This document shows, one piece after another, positions 16,476 through 25,506 of a DNA stretch of 64,000 bases (the stretch's first letter is position 1; each line of letters starts with the position of its first letter). The notes under the pieces are model-generated. The model was not told where the DNA came from. It saw only the letters and a list, made by a program, of their open reading frames with translations, and did no database searches. Source of the DNA: Pseudomonas oryzihabitans (lineage in GTDB: Bacteria > Pseudomonadota > Gammaproteobacteria > Pseudomonadales > Pseudomonadaceae); assembly GCF_006384975.1 (NCBI RefSeq), contig NZ_CP021645.1, positions 2,694,001-2,758,000 of the forward strand. The letters are read 5' to 3'. A program made the position numbers and the translations under genes.

Positions 16476-17381
16476 TCAGAGCGACGCATTGAGCTCCGCA
16501 ATCAGGGTTTCCCGGTACTTCAGCGCCTCCACCGAAGCTTCGCCCAGGGAGCTGGCGACGGCGCTGAGCAGCCCCTCGGCGAGCAGCATGAAGGCGCACA
16601 TGCTGTTGCTGAAGAACAGGCTGTGGTTGGGTACGAAGAAGCTGTAACGGGCGGTCTTGGCCAGCGGTGAGCTGGCCGAATCGGTCAGGGCGACGACGGT
16701 GATGCCGTGGCGCGCCGCGACCTCGGCGGTGGCCAGCACGCTGGGGGTGTAGGGAAAGCAGCTGGCGACCACCAGCACGTCCCCGGTCTCCAGTTGCGCC
16801 AGGGCATCGGCCACCCCCTGGCGACTGGAATCCAAGGCACCGACGTCCGGCCGCAGCATGCCCAGGCCGTAGGCCATGAACAGCGCCAGGGAGTTGAACT
16901 GGCGCATGCCGTGGATGCGCACGCGCTTGGCCTGGCTCAGGGTCGCCACTACCGCTTCGAAGGTGGCGGGATCGACCTGTTCGATGGTGCTGGCGATATT
17001 GGCGCTTTCCTGGCGACCCAGCCGCGTGAGTTGCGCCAAGGTGCCCTTGTCATCGGCGCCGACCACCAGCCGCGAGGCCTGGTCGCTGTAGAAGCTGCGG
17101 CCCTCGGTCAGCTCGCGGCGGAACACGTCCTGCAGCTTGCTGAAGCCCGAGTAGCCGAGGCGCCGGGCCAGGCGCGACAGGGTGGAGGCGTTGACGTTGA
17201 CCTGCTCGGCCAGCTCGCTGATGGAGGACACCGCAGCCCGTTGCGGCGACTCGATGAGCGCGGTGAGTACCCGGACCGAACTGCTGCCCAGGGCGATGTC
17301 GACTTCCTGCCTTTCGATAGCAGCCAACAGCTCCTTCAGGCCACCCACGGTATCTGGCGCCTGGGCGCTCGCTTTGCTCAT
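16476..17381 (-). CDS. MurR/RpiR family transcriptional regulator
   Basis: A 301-residue regulator with an N-terminal RpiR-type helix-turn-helix (SISELAEQVNVNASTLSRLA, then RLGYSGFSKLQDVFR) and a C-terminal SIS domain (from VRIHGMRQFNSLALFM through VLVVASCFPYTPS to VVALTDSASSPLA). SIS domains bind phosphosugars or related small acids. The start at 17381 (MSKASAQA) lies 10 bases after the stop of the upstream hydrolase gene. It is therefore the last gene of the run containing the hydrolase and ABC transporter. It is the best candidate to bind the palindrome at 20778-20794. The effector is unknown. Confidence 0.92.
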   Translation of the reverse strand: MSKASAQAPDTVGGLKELLAAIERQEVDIALGSSSVRVLTALIESPQRAAVSSISELAEQVNVNASTLSRLARRLGYSGFSKLQDVFRRELTEGRSFYSDQASRLVVGADDKGTLAQLTRLGRQESANIASTIEQVDPATFEAVVATLSQAKRVRIHGMRQFNSLALFMAYGLGMLRPDVGALDSSRQGVADALAQLETGDVLVVASCFPYTPSVLATAEVAARHGITVVALTDSASSPLAKTARYSFFVPNHSLFFSNSMCAFMLLAEGLLSAVASSLGEASVEALKYRETLIAELNASL

Positions 17382-17391
17382 CGACCATCCA

Positions 17392-18429
17392 TCATGCGGA
17401 AACGGAAACCACACCCGAGGCGGCGGGAGTCTCCTGCGCCGCGCCGGTGTGAACGCTCCATTCTACCCCGGTCGGCGTGAGGATGAAGACGGCGCTGGCC
17501 AGAGTGTTCTCGTCGTCCGGGTCATCGGCGGCGCAGCGATAGATGGGCAGGTCGGGCACGGCGGTGTCGCGCAGGATGTCCAGCGCCTGCGTCGGCGACA
17601 ACTCATCCTGATGCGCCGCCAGCCGCACCTCCACCTGCCGCTGGCGGGCGTCGGAGCTGTCGGTGATGCGCTGCCCTACCCCGGCCAGGGCGGCGTGGAC
17701 GATGTGGTTGGCATGGCCGCCGGGCCGCTCGATCTCGACCACGGCGGTGGCCGTTGCACTCGCCTCGACACTGACAACCCGCGCCGAGCCGGCCTGGCCG
17801 AAGGTGTGGTGGAAGGCCCCGGCGCGCGGCAGGAAGGACACAGCGGCGATGGCCTCGTCAATCGAACGGGCATCGAGGGAAGCGCGCCCGAGGATCTGCC
17901 GCGGAACCCCGGTCGGGATATCCGTCGGTCTCAGGTTGTTGACCGTGGCGACGACCCCGAAGGCATTGACCGCGAAGGTGTGGCCAGGAATGGAGCCCGG
18001 ATAGGCGAAGCTGGTGAAGGCCACTCCTTCATCGGGCCTGACCTCGACCAGGGCGCAGTCGCCGCGCAATGGCGGCAGGCCGTCTTCGTTGTGGGCGATC
18101 AGGGTGCCACGCGCGGTTCGGCCATATACCGTGGTGCAGCCGTCCACCGCGGGCAGGCCGGGGAAGTCGCCGCGGCAATTCCACAGGAAGACTTCCGCCA
18201 GCGGCAGTTGCAGGCCGGCGGCAAGGCCTTCGAGTTCCTGCCAGTAGCGGGGAAAGTGCTGGCGCACCAGCACCTGCATGCGCTGGGCCTTTTCCGTATT
18301 GGCCTGGCTAGCCAGCCATTGCCAGAGCGGCAGCGGGCGCAGCTTGGCGTGCACGGCATCACGACCGAATTCGCCCAGGCCGAAGCCGATGTCGTGGGCG
18401 CTGCCGGAAAGCTTGAGTCGAGCGAGCAT
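17392..18429 (-). CDS. C45-family Ntn hydrolase / acyltransferase
   Basis: A 345-residue member of the C45 group (relatives of penicillin acyl-CoA:6-APA acyltransferase). Cys98 in VDGCTTVYG is the predicted N-terminal nucleophile after self-cleavage between Gly97 and Cys98. GTLIAHNEDG and NAFGVVATVNNL are the other family landmarks. Such enzymes cleave or transfer acyl groups at amides. It lies nine bases after the ABC ATPase gene and ten before the RpiR gene, so it is in one operon with a polar amino acid importer. This suggests that it hydrolyses an imported N-acyl compound, which is an inference from context. Confidence 0.85.
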   Translation of the reverse strand: MLARLKLSGSAHDIGFGLGEFGRDAVHAKLRPLPLWQWLASQANTEKAQRMQVLVRQHFPRYWQELEGLAAGLQLPLAEVFLWNCRGDFPGLPAVDGCTTVYGRTARGTLIAHNEDGLPPLRGDCALVEVRPDEGVAFTSFAYPGSIPGHTFAVNAFGVVATVNNLRPTDIPTGVPRQILGRASLDARSIDEAIAAVSFLPRAGAFHHTFGQAGSARVVSVEASATATAVVEIERPGGHANHIVHAALAGVGQRITDSSDARQRQVEVRLAAHQDELSPTQALDILRDTAVPDLPIYRCAADDPDDENTLASAVFILTPTGVEWSVHTGAAQETPAASGVVSVSA

Positions 18430-18438
18430 GGGGCGGCC

Positions 18439-19161
18439 TCAGGACACGTGCTGGAGGAATTCCCGCAGGCGCGGGCTGGGCGGATTGGCGATCAGGGCCC
18501 TCGGGTCACCGTCTTCGGCGATGCGGCCCTGGTCGATGAAGATCAGCCGGCTGGCGACCTTGCGCGCGAAGTCCACCTCGTGGGTGACGATGACCATGGT
18601 CATGCCTTCCTCGGCGAGGGCCTTCATCACCGTCAGGACCTCATGGCGCAACTCCGGGTCGAGCGCAGAGGTGGGCTCGTCGAACAGCATCATCTTCGGC
18701 TTGACCGCCAGGGCGCGAGCGATGGCGACGCGCTGCTGCTGGCCGCCGGAGAGCTGCGCCGGATAATGATCGGCGCGCTCGGCCAGGCCGACCTTGGCCA
18801 ACAGCTCGCGCGCCTGGGCCTGGGCCTCGGTCTTGCTCGCCCCGCGCACGCGGATCGGGCCGAAGGCGACGTTTTCCAGAGCCGTCATCTGCGGGAACAG
18901 GTGGAATTGCTGGAACACCATGCCCGCCTCCTGGCGGATCAGGCGCTCGTCGACCTTGGGATCGTTGACGGTGAGGCCGTCGACGATCAGCTCGCCGGAG
19001 GTGATCTCTTCGAGCTTGTTGATGCAGCGCAGCAGGGTGGATTTACCGGAACCCGAGGGGCCGATGATCACCACCACCTCGCCGCTGGCGATGCTCAGGT
19101 CGATGTCGTGCAGCACCTGGATGCGGCCGAAGTGCTTGGAGACGTTCTTGAATTCGATCAT
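18439..19161 (-). CDS. Polar amino acid ABC transporter, ATP-binding subunit (GlnQ-like)
   Basis: A 240-residue ABC ATPase, normal length for the GlnQ/HisP group. Walker A is GPSGSGKST, the signature motif is LSGGQQQR, Walker B is MMLFDEP and the H-loop is VTHEVDFA. Its ATG overlaps the TGA of the permease gene (ATGA), so the two are translationally coupled. It powers import by the permease and binding protein encoded just upstream. The substrate is an amino acid or amino-acid-like compound. Confidence 0.96.
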   Translation of the reverse strand: MIEFKNVSKHFGRIQVLHDIDLSIASGEVVVIIGPSGSGKSTLLRCINKLEEITSGELIVDGLTVNDPKVDERLIRQEAGMVFQQFHLFPQMTALENVAFGPIRVRGASKTEAQAQARELLAKVGLAERADHYPAQLSGGQQQRVAIARALAVKPKMMLFDEPTSALDPELRHEVLTVMKALAEEGMTMVIVTHEVDFARKVASRLIFIDQGRIAEDGDPRALIANPPSPRLREFLQHVS

Positions 19162-19814
19162 AGGATTTTCATCCTGGCTTCGATGAGGCGCAGTACGTAG
19201 CTGAGCACCAGGGTGATGATCAGGTAGATCACCGCGACGGCAGTCCAGATTTCCATCGCGCGGAAGTTGCCGGCGATGATCTCCTGGCCCTGGCGGGTCA
19301 GTTCGGCCACGCCGATGACGATGAACAAGGAGGTGTCCTTGATGCTGACGATCCACTGGTTGCCCAGCGCGGGCAGCATGCGGCGGAAGGCCAGCGGGGC
19401 GATGACGTACTTGAGGGTGTCGCGACGCGACAGCCCCAGCGCCAGGCCCGCCTCACGGAAGCCCTTGTTGATCGACAGCACCGCACCCCGGGTGATTTCG
19501 CCGATGTAGGCGCCCGAGTTGAGCATGATGGTGATGACCGCCGCGCCGAAGGGATCGATCCGCACCGGGATCATCAACGGCAGGGCGAAGTAGATGAACA
19601 TCACCTGCACCATGATCGGGGTGCCACGGAAGAGTTCGATGAAGACGAGGGCTACCCGGCTGCTGAAGAAACCGCCGTAGGCGCGAGCGAAGCCCGCGAC
19701 CACGCCGATCACGGCACCGCCCAGCAGGCCCAGGATGGAGATCCAGAGCGTGAGCTTGGCGCCGTCGAGCAGTTCGGGGAGCGCAGCCCAGATGGCGCTC
19801 CATTGGAATTGCAT
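19158..19814 (-). CDS. Polar amino acid ABC transporter, permease subunit
   Basis: A 218-residue inner-membrane permease of the HisM/GlnP type with about five transmembrane segments. [20 protein letters not shown] is the classic early motif, and [20 protein letters not shown] is the EAA loop that contacts the ATPase. A single permease gene suggests a homodimer. It lies 30 bases after the binding protein gene and overlaps the ATPase gene by four bases. Confidence 0.96.
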   Translation of the reverse strand: MQFQWSAIWAALPELLDGAKLTLWISILGLLGGAVIGVVAGFARAYGGFFSSRVALVFIELFRGTPIMVQVMFIYFALPLMIPVRIDPFGAAVITIMLNSGAYIGEITRGAVLSINKGFREAGLALGLSRRDTLKYVIAPLAFRRMLPALGNQWIVSIKDTSLFIVIGVAELTRQGQEIIAGNFRAMEIWTAVAVIYLIITLVLSYVLRLIEARMKIL

Positions 19815-19844
19815 GCTGAAGACTCTCTTGCCTAGCGGGAGGGA

Positions 19845-20588
19845 TTACTGCGGCTGGCTGCCGAACCACTTTTCATAGATGCGCGCATAGGTGCCGTTCT
19901 CGCGCAGCTTCTTCAGCGCGGCATTGACCGGTTCACGCAGGTCGCTGCCCTTGGGGAAGGCGATGCCGTATTGCTGCGCCATCATCTGCGCGCCCACGGT
20001 CTTCACCCGGCCGTCGCCGGCGGTCTTGATGTAGTAGAGGACGTTGGGCGTGTCGTGCATGGCGGCGTCGACGCGACCGGTGCGCAGTTCGAGGTAGGCG
20101 TTGTCGATGTTGGGGAACTGGCGCAGTTCCTTGGCCTTGAAATGGGCCTTGGCGTAGTCGGCCGCGGAGGTACCGGCCTTCACCGCGACGGTCTTGCCGG
20201 CGAGATCGGCCTCGCCCTTGATGCTGTCGTTGTCCTTCCTGACCATCAGCAGGAAGCCGCTGTCGTAGTAGCCGTCGGAGAAGTCGATGACCTGCTTGCG
20301 CTCATCCTTGATGGTGATGCCGGCCAGGGCCACGTCGACATTGTGCGTCTGCAGCGCCGGGATGATGCCGTTGAAATCCATGGGTTTGAGCTGGTAGGTC
20401 CACCCCAGCTCCTTGGCGATCGCCGCCCACAGGTCGATATCGAAGCCCACGTACTCGTTGCCCTGCTTGAACTCGAACGGCACGAAGGCCGTATCGGTGG
20501 CGACCAGCAATTCCTTGCCCGCCGCCTGGGTGGTGCACGACAGGGTGAAGGCAATAGCGGCCAGCGATGCTTTGAAGAAGGTCTTCAT
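19845..20588 (-). CDS. Polar amino acid ABC transporter, periplasmic binding protein
   Basis: A 247-residue family-3 solute-binding protein. A signal peptide ends near CTTQAAG, and the mature part begins [36 protein letters not shown] and [20 protein letters not shown] are family motifs, and [11 protein letters not shown] lies near the end. The start is preceded by GAGGAAAG. It is the first gene of the transporter-hydrolase-regulator run, transcribed away from the aminotransferase gene across the operator region at 20750-20794. Confidence 0.95.
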   Translation of the reverse strand: MKTFFKASLAAIAFTLSCTTQAAGKELLVATDTAFVPFEFKQGNEYVGFDIDLWAAIAKELGWTYQLKPMDFNGIIPALQTHNVDVALAGITIKDERKQVIDFSDGYYDSGFLLMVRKDNDSIKGEADLAGKTVAVKAGTSAADYAKAHFKAKELRQFPNIDNAYLELRTGRVDAAMHDTPNVLYYIKTAGDGRVKTVGAQMMAQQYGIAFPKGSDLREPVNAALKKLRENGTYARIYEKWFGSQPQ

Positions 20589-20749
20589 CGTCTTTCCTCG
20601 ACAAAAAGTTATCTCGATCACCGCAGGTCGGTGCGAGGGAAAGCGGCAGTAGGAAGGGGGTAGTGCTGTTGTTGTGGGTCGGCAGCGGCGTACCAGAGCG
20701 TGCGGTGCAGCCTTGCCAGGCACCCGGATACGAGCCGGGCGCCGCTGAA

Positions 20750-20794
20750 TGCAAATATCCGTTGCCTTGTGTTTTGATGCAAGTAATATTTGCA
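20750..20794. promoter_or_regulatory. Palindromic operator between transporter and aminotransferase operons
   Basis: TGCAAGTAATATTTGCA at 20778-20794 is a near-perfect 17-bp palindrome with one unpaired position pair. A half-site TGCAAATAT lies at 20750-20758. The region separates two divergent operons that look functionally linked, and it ends 17 bp before the aminotransferase start. Binding by the RpiR protein at 16476 is inferred. Confidence 0.6.
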
Positions 20795-20811
20795 CGACAC
20801 CAGGAGGGTCT

Positions 20812-22140
20812 ATGAGCCACGTATTGCACCGCAGCCTTACCCACAGCTATCCCACCGCCGTCGCGGGCGACGGGCCCTACCTCATCGACAGCGAGGGCCG
20901 GCGCTATCTGGATGCCAGCGGCGGCGCTGCCGTGTCCTGCCTCGGCCATAGCGATCAGGAAGTCATCGCGGCAGTACGACAGCAGATCGGCCAGTTGGCC
21001 TACGCCCACACCTCGTTCTTCACCACCGGGGTGATGGAAGAGCTGGCGGACTTCCTGATCGCCCGGGCGCCCGCCGGGCTGGATTCCGTGTATTTCGTCT
21101 CGGGCGGCTCGGAAGCCGTGGAAACGGCGCTGAAACTCGCCCGGCAGTATTTCGTCGAGATCGGCCAACCGGCACGCAAGCATGTGATCGCCCGGCGCCA
21201 GAGCTACCATGGCAACACCCTGGGCGCCCTGGCCGCCGGCGGCAACGCCTGGCGCCGCCAGCAATTCCAGCCGCTGCTGATCGACGTCAGCCACGTCAGC
21301 CCCTGCTATGCCTATCGCGAGCAGGGCGCGGAGGAAAGCAGCGAGCAATTCGCCGAGCGGCTGGCGCAGGAACTGGAAGCGGAGATCCTGCGCCTGGGCG
21401 CCGACCAGGTCATGGCCTTCGTCGCCGAGCCGGTGGTGGGGGCCACCCTGGGCGCGGTAGCGGCCGTGCCGGGCTACTTCAAGAAGATCCGCGCGGTCTG
21501 CGATAAGTATGGCGTGCTGCTGATCCTCGACGAGGTCATGTGCGGCATGGGCCGTACCGGTTCGCTGTTCGCCGCCGAGCAGGAAGGCATCACCGCGGAT
21601 CTCATCACCATCGCCAAGGGCCTGGGCGCCGGCTACCAACCCATAGGCGCGACCCTGCTCAGCGGCCGCATTCGCGACGCCATCGCCCAGGGCTCCGGCT
21701 TCTTCCAGCACGGCCATACCTACATCGGCCACGCCACGGCTTGCGCTGCGGCCCTGGCGGTGCAAAAGGCCGTCGAGCAGCGCGGTTTGCTGGAGCGGGG
21801 CGTGCGCCAGGGCGACCGTCTGCACGCCGGGCTGGTCGAGCGGCTGGGCCAGCATCCCAACGTCGGCGATATTCGCGGTCGCGGTCTGTTCCGCGGTATC
21901 GAGCTGGTCGCCGACCGCGCGGGCAAGACGCCCTTCGCGCCCGAGCTCAAGGTGCACGCCCGCTTCAAGAAGCAGGCGATGGCCGAGGGCCTGATGTGCT
22001 ATCCCATGGGTGGCACCCTCGATGGACAGCGCGGCGATCACATCCTCCTCGCCCCGCCCTTCATCATCGATGATGGCCATGTCGAGGAGATCGTCGAGAA
22101 GCTGTCCCTGACCCTGGACGCTGTGCTCACCAGCCTTTGA
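20812..22140 (+). CDS. Class III PLP-dependent aminotransferase
   Basis: A 442-residue fold-type I aminotransferase. [16 protein letters not shown] binds the cofactor phosphate, [11 protein letters not shown] carries the conserved Asp, and Lys269 in [15 protein letters not shown] is the Schiff-base lysine. Enzymes of this class act on omega-amino groups of amino acids, polyamines or amines with pyruvate or 2-oxoglutarate. AGGAGGG at 20802-20807 sets the start. It is divergent from an amino acid importer with an Ntn hydrolase, which suggests that it deaminates the imported or hydrolysed product. The exact substrate is unknown. Confidence 0.95.
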   Translation: MSHVLHRSLTHSYPTAVAGDGPYLIDSEGRRYLDASGGAAVSCLGHSDQEVIAAVRQQIGQLAYAHTSFFTTGVMEELADFLIARAPAGLDSVYFVSGGSEAVETALKLARQYFVEIGQPARKHVIARRQSYHGNTLGALAAGGNAWRRQQFQPLLIDVSHVSPCYAYREQGAEESSEQFAERLAQELEAEILRLGADQVMAFVAEPVVGATLGAVAAVPGYFKKIRAVCDKYGVLLILDEVMCGMGRTGSLFAAEQEGITADLITIAKGLGAGYQPIGATLLSGRIRDAIAQGSGFFQHGHTYIGHATACAAALAVQKAVEQRGLLERGVRQGDRLHAGLVERLGQHPNVGDIRGRGLFRGIELVADRAGKTPFAPELKVHARFKKQAMAEGLMCYPMGGTLDGQRGDHILLAPPFIIDDGHVEEIVEKLSLTLDAVLTSL

Positions 22141-22151
22141 GGACCACGACC

Positions 22152-22712
22152 ATGCCGATCTCTTCGCGCCTGACGCCCCTGTCCGAGCAGAACATGACGC
22201 CCGAGCAGCAGCGGGTGCTGGCCGATATCCTCAGCGGGCCGCGCGGCAATCTCGACGGGCCCTTCCTGGCCTGGGTCCACAGTCCGGCACTGGCCGATCA
22301 CGCCCAGCGCCTGGGTGCCTTCTGCCGCTACGGCACCCGCCTCGACCTGCGCCTCACCGAGCTGGCGATCCTCACCACCGCGGCCTGGTGGCGCTCCCAG
22401 GCGGAATGGCAGATTCATGAGCCCATCGCTCGCGCGGCCGGCCTATCAGATGCGGTGATCGAGGCCCTGCGGCAGCACAGCGCACCTACCTTCGAAACGC
22501 CCGAGGACGCCTGTGTCTATGCCATCGGCACGGCGCTAAACGAGACCCGGCGCGTCCCCGACAACCTCTATCGGCTGGGGGTGGATTTGTTCAGTGAAGC
22601 AGGCATGGTGGAGCTGATCGGGGTGTACGGCTACTACACCCTGGTGGCCATGACCCTCAACGCCTTCGCGGTCGATAGGGGCACGGATACGCCCCTGCCC
22701 TTTCCCGAATAG
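22152..22712 (+). CDS. Carboxymuconolactone decarboxylase (CMD) family protein
   Basis: A 186-residue protein of the CMD/AhpD fold: RLDLRLTELAILTTAAWWRS followed by EWQIHEPIARAAGL is the family core. The AhpD-type CxxC is absent, replaced by polar residues, so peroxidase activity is unlikely and a lyase/decarboxylase-like role fits better. The start at 22152 (MPISSRLT) lies 11 bases after the aminotransferase stop, with GAGGA upstream. It is therefore the second gene of that operon. Confidence 0.85.
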   Translation: MPISSRLTPLSEQNMTPEQQRVLADILSGPRGNLDGPFLAWVHSPALADHAQRLGAFCRYGTRLDLRLTELAILTTAAWWRSQAEWQIHEPIARAAGLSDAVIEALRQHSAPTFETPEDACVYAIGTALNETRRVPDNLYRLGVDLFSEAGMVELIGVYGYYTLVAMTLNAFAVDRGTDTPLPFPE

Positions 22713-22720
22713 CGCGAGTC

Positions 22721-23887
22721 CTAACCTGCCACCGCCACGCCCGCCCGACTGCGCCAGGCGAAGGCCAGCACCATCAGCAGCCCCAGGGCGGCCATGCCGG
22801 CGCCGGCCAGGGAGATGGCGGGATAGCCCAGGCCGGCCTTGATCACCGCGCCACCGAGGGCCGCGCCTATGGCATTGCCCAGGTTGAAGGCGCCGATGTT
22901 GACCGCCGAGGCCAGGTTGGGGGCGTCCTGGGCGGCTTCCATCACGCGCATCTGTAGCGGCGGCACCAGGGCGAAGCTGGCGATGCCCCAGACGAGGATG
23001 GCCACGGCGGCCGGCAGCGGCCAGCGCATCAGCACGGTGAAGGCCAGCAGGACGACGATGAGTACGCCGAGGGAGGCGATCAGGGTGCGGTCGATGGAGC
23101 GATCCGCCGCCTTGCCGCCCCAGAGGTTGCCCAGGGTCAGGCCGACGCCGAACAAGACCAGCATGGCGGTGATGAAGGCGGTGGAGGCATGGGTCTCGCG
23201 GCTCAGGATGGGCGCGATATAGGTGAAGACGGTGAACATGGCGCCGGAGCCGACCACGGTCAGCGCCAGGGCGGCGACTACCTGAGGACGCGCCAGCACG
23301 CGGATCTCGGCCATCACGCCATCACTCGGCGGCAGGGCGACGTTGGGCAGGGCGAACCAGAGGGCGACCATGGTCAACACGCCGAGGCCGGCGATGCCCC
23401 AGAAGGCCTGGCGCCAGCCGAGCAATTCCCCGAACCAGGTCGCCAGCGGCACCCCGCCGATGGTGGCCAGGGTCAGCCCCATGAACATGGCCGCCACCGC
23501 CCCGGCACGCTTGTCCGGCGCGACCACGCTGGCCGCCACCAGGGCACCGACACCAAAGAAGGCGCCATGGTTGAGCGAGGTCACCACCCGGGCGATCAGC
23601 AGGCTGGTGTAGTCGCTGGCCAAGGCCGACATCAGGTTGCCCAGGGTGAAGATGGCCATCAGACCGATCAGCAGGTGCCGACGCGGGATACGGCCGGTGG
23701 TGAGGGTCATCAGCGGCGCACCGATCAGCACGCCGAGGGCGTAGGCGCTGACCAAGAGGCCGGCCGCCGGAATGGACACGCCGAGGTCGGCGGCGATGCC
23801 GGGCAACATACCCATGGGGGCGAATTCGGTGACGCCGATGCCGAAGGCTCCGGTCGCCAAGGCGAGCAGTGGGGGGTTGATACGCAT
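22721..23887 (-). CDS. MFS efflux transporter (AraJ/sugar-efflux type)
   Basis: A 388-residue, 12-helix major facilitator. It starts MRINPPLLALATGAFGIGVT, followed by EFAPMGMLPGIAADLGVSIP, typical of the AraJ-like drug and sugar efflux branch. The loop after helix 2 has GRIPRRHLLIG, and SLNHGAFFGVGALVAA marks the middle of the first half. It is divergent from a LysR regulator 97 bp away, a common arrangement for substrate-induced exporters. The exported compound is unknown. Confidence 0.93.
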   Translation of the reverse strand: MRINPPLLALATGAFGIGVTEFAPMGMLPGIAADLGVSIPAAGLLVSAYALGVLIGAPLMTLTTGRIPRRHLLIGLMAIFTLGNLMSALASDYTSLLIARVVTSLNHGAFFGVGALVAASVVAPDKRAGAVAAMFMGLTLATIGGVPLATWFGELLGWRQAFWGIAGLGVLTMVALWFALPNVALPPSDGVMAEIRVLARPQVVAALALTVVGSGAMFTVFTYIAPILSRETHASTAFITAMLVLFGVGLTLGNLWGGKAADRSIDRTLIASLGVLIVVLLAFTVLMRWPLPAAVAILVWGIASFALVPPLQMRVMEAAQDAPNLASAVNIGAFNLGNAIGAALGGAVIKAGLGYPAISLAGAGMAALGLLMVLAFAWRSRAGVAVAG

Positions 23888-23928
23888 GGAAAGGGCTCCT
23901 TATCTATGCGGTGGATGCTAAGCTCCCC

Positions 23929-23959
23929 TGCCAACAGCCGGTAGACGGCACTTTTGGCA
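23929..23959. promoter_or_regulatory. Candidate LysR binding region
   Basis: TGCCAA (23929-23934) and TTGGCA (23954-23959) form an inverted repeat, with a nested GCCG/CGGC pair between them. It lies in the gap between the divergent MFS and LysR genes, 24 bp before the LysR start. Function is inferred from position. Confidence 0.4.
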
Positions 23960-23983
23960 TGCACCTTTGCCTGGGAGTCACAG

Positions 23984-24877
23984 ATGGATCTGGCGGGTAG
24001 GTCGGGTGAGATGGCGGTCTTCGTGCAGGTGGTGGAGGCCGGCAGCCTGTCGGCCGCCGCCAGAGCCCTGCGCTTGACGCCTTCGGCGGTCAGCCGCTCC
24101 ATTGCCCGCACCGAGCAGCGCCTGGGCACCCGGTTGCTGCTGCGCACCACCCGGGCCATCACCCTCACCGCCGAGGGCGAGGCCTATCTGCGCGCAGCGC
24201 GGCGCATCCTGGCGGATCTGGCCGAGGTGGAAGAGGCCATCGCCGATCAAGGCGTCCCCCGGGGCCGGTTGCGCGTCAGTGCGGCGCTCTATCATGGCCG
24301 CATGATCCTGGTGCCGCTGGTGGCCGCCTTCAGCGCCCGCTATCCGGACATCGTGGTGGACCTGGCGCTGGGCGACGAGGTGGTCGACATCCTCGCCGGC
24401 CAGGCCGACGTGGCGATCCGCTTCGGCCAGCTGGCCGACAGCCCCCTGACCGCCCGCCCCCTCGGCATCACCGGCCAGGTGATAGTGGCCTCACCGGCCT
24501 ATCTCGCCCGCCACGGCACGCCCCAGGTGCCGGAAGACCTGCTCGACCACAATTGCCTGAGATTCAATTTCCGCCGCGCCGCGCCGGACTGGCCCTTCCG
24601 CCGGGACGGCCGCCAGTTCGCGCTGAAAATCTCGGGCAATATCGAATGCAACAGTGGCGAAGCCCTGGCGCAACTGGCGCGGGAAGGCGCCGGCATCGCC
24701 CGCATCGGGGCCTTCAGCGTGGCGGACGATCTGCGCAGCGGCGCCCTGGTGCCCTTGCTAGAGGCCTGGAATCCCGGTGACCTGGAGCCCATCCACGCGG
24801 TGTTCATCGGCGGCCCCGCCATGCCGGCGCGGGTACGGGTATTCGTGGATTTCCTGGTGGAACGGCTGGGTAGCTGA
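23984..24877 (+). CDS. LysR family transcriptional regulator
   Basis: A 297-residue LysR protein. The N-terminal winged helix reads MAVFVQVVEAGSLSAAARAL and then LTPSAVSRSIARTEQRLGTR. The C-terminal periplasmic-binding-like domain has PRGRLRVSAA and RPLGITGQVIVASPAYLA, the pattern of the DsdC/CrgA-like branch. The start at 23984 (MDLAGRSG) has GGGAG upstream. An in-frame extension to 23954 would overlap the operator region. It most likely controls the divergent MFS gene. Confidence 0.95.
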   Translation: MDLAGRSGEMAVFVQVVEAGSLSAAARALRLTPSAVSRSIARTEQRLGTRLLLRTTRAITLTAEGEAYLRAARRILADLAEVEEAIADQGVPRGRLRVSAALYHGRMILVPLVAAFSARYPDIVVDLALGDEVVDILAGQADVAIRFGQLADSPLTARPLGITGQVIVASPAYLARHGTPQVPEDLLDHNCLRFNFRRAAPDWPFRRDGRQFALKISGNIECNSGEALAQLAREGAGIARIGAFSVADDLRSGALVPLLEAWNPGDLEPIHAVFIGGPAMPARVRVFVDFLVERLGS

Positions 24878-24904
24878 GTCTGGCGCGCTAGATCGGCCTG
24901 GTAG

Positions 24905-25347
24905 CGAGGGTGCCTGGTGAGCCGCAACGAGTTGATGATCGTCAGCGACCAGTTGCTGGCCTAGGTGCTCAGCGCCCTGCTCGCCTGGCTGGCATGAGAA
25001 CGGCATCTGGCGCTGAGCACAGCGAAGCCCAACAGTCAGGCTTCTGTGTCTGGCTGTCCTGGTGTTCTCGCTGTTCGTGCAGATCTGCATCGCCCCGGTG
25101 TACTGACTGCCGATGTCGGCACCCTTCCCCAACCAGCTGCGCGGCCTGCTGACCGGGGTGGCCGTGCAATGGCTATGCGATGCCACCGTGGCCTTCAGCT
25201 TTCCGGTAGCGCTGGAAGCCATCGGCAACTTCACCTTCTTAGATCTTCGCCGCCATCAACCTGGGCTCGCTGGTCTTCGTCTACTTCTGCCTGCCGGAGA
25301 CCCGTGGCAAGTCGCTGGAAGACATCGAGCGCCATCTGAAGAAATAG
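24905..25347 (+). pseudogene. Decayed sugar-porter MFS gene fragment
   Basis: Pieces of a sugar-porter transporter can be read in shifting frames: RGCLVSRNELMIVSDQLLA before a TAG, then FPNQLRGLLTGVAVQWLCD and FPVALEAIGNFTF, and finally NLGSLVFVYFCLPETRGKSL to a stop at 25345-25347. PETRGKSLEDIE is the classic C-terminal motif of the family. Only the C-terminal half remains, with several stops, at least one frameshift, and a copy of the intergenic GGCGCTGAGCACAGCGAAGC repeat near 25003-25032. Not functional. Confidence 0.85.
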
Positions 25348-25506
25348 CTCTGATACCTGGATAGCTGACCGTTCGCCAACGTTTCGGCCCGATTCGGACC
25401 AAATGGAATAATTTCCAAGCCCGTATCAAGTCGTACTTTTCCAAGCCGATGGAGAGTGAAGGCATGACGCCGTCACTTTCCGCGCCAGGCGCGACCGGGA
25501 CTTTGG

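Noticed and set aside
17182..19200. 672-codon plus-strand open frame
   Set aside because: It is antisense to three clear genes (RpiR, C45 hydrolase, ABC ATPase). Long antisense frames are common in this GC-rich DNA; similar ones at 20302-22080, 25426-27405 and 40837-42897 were dropped for the same reason.
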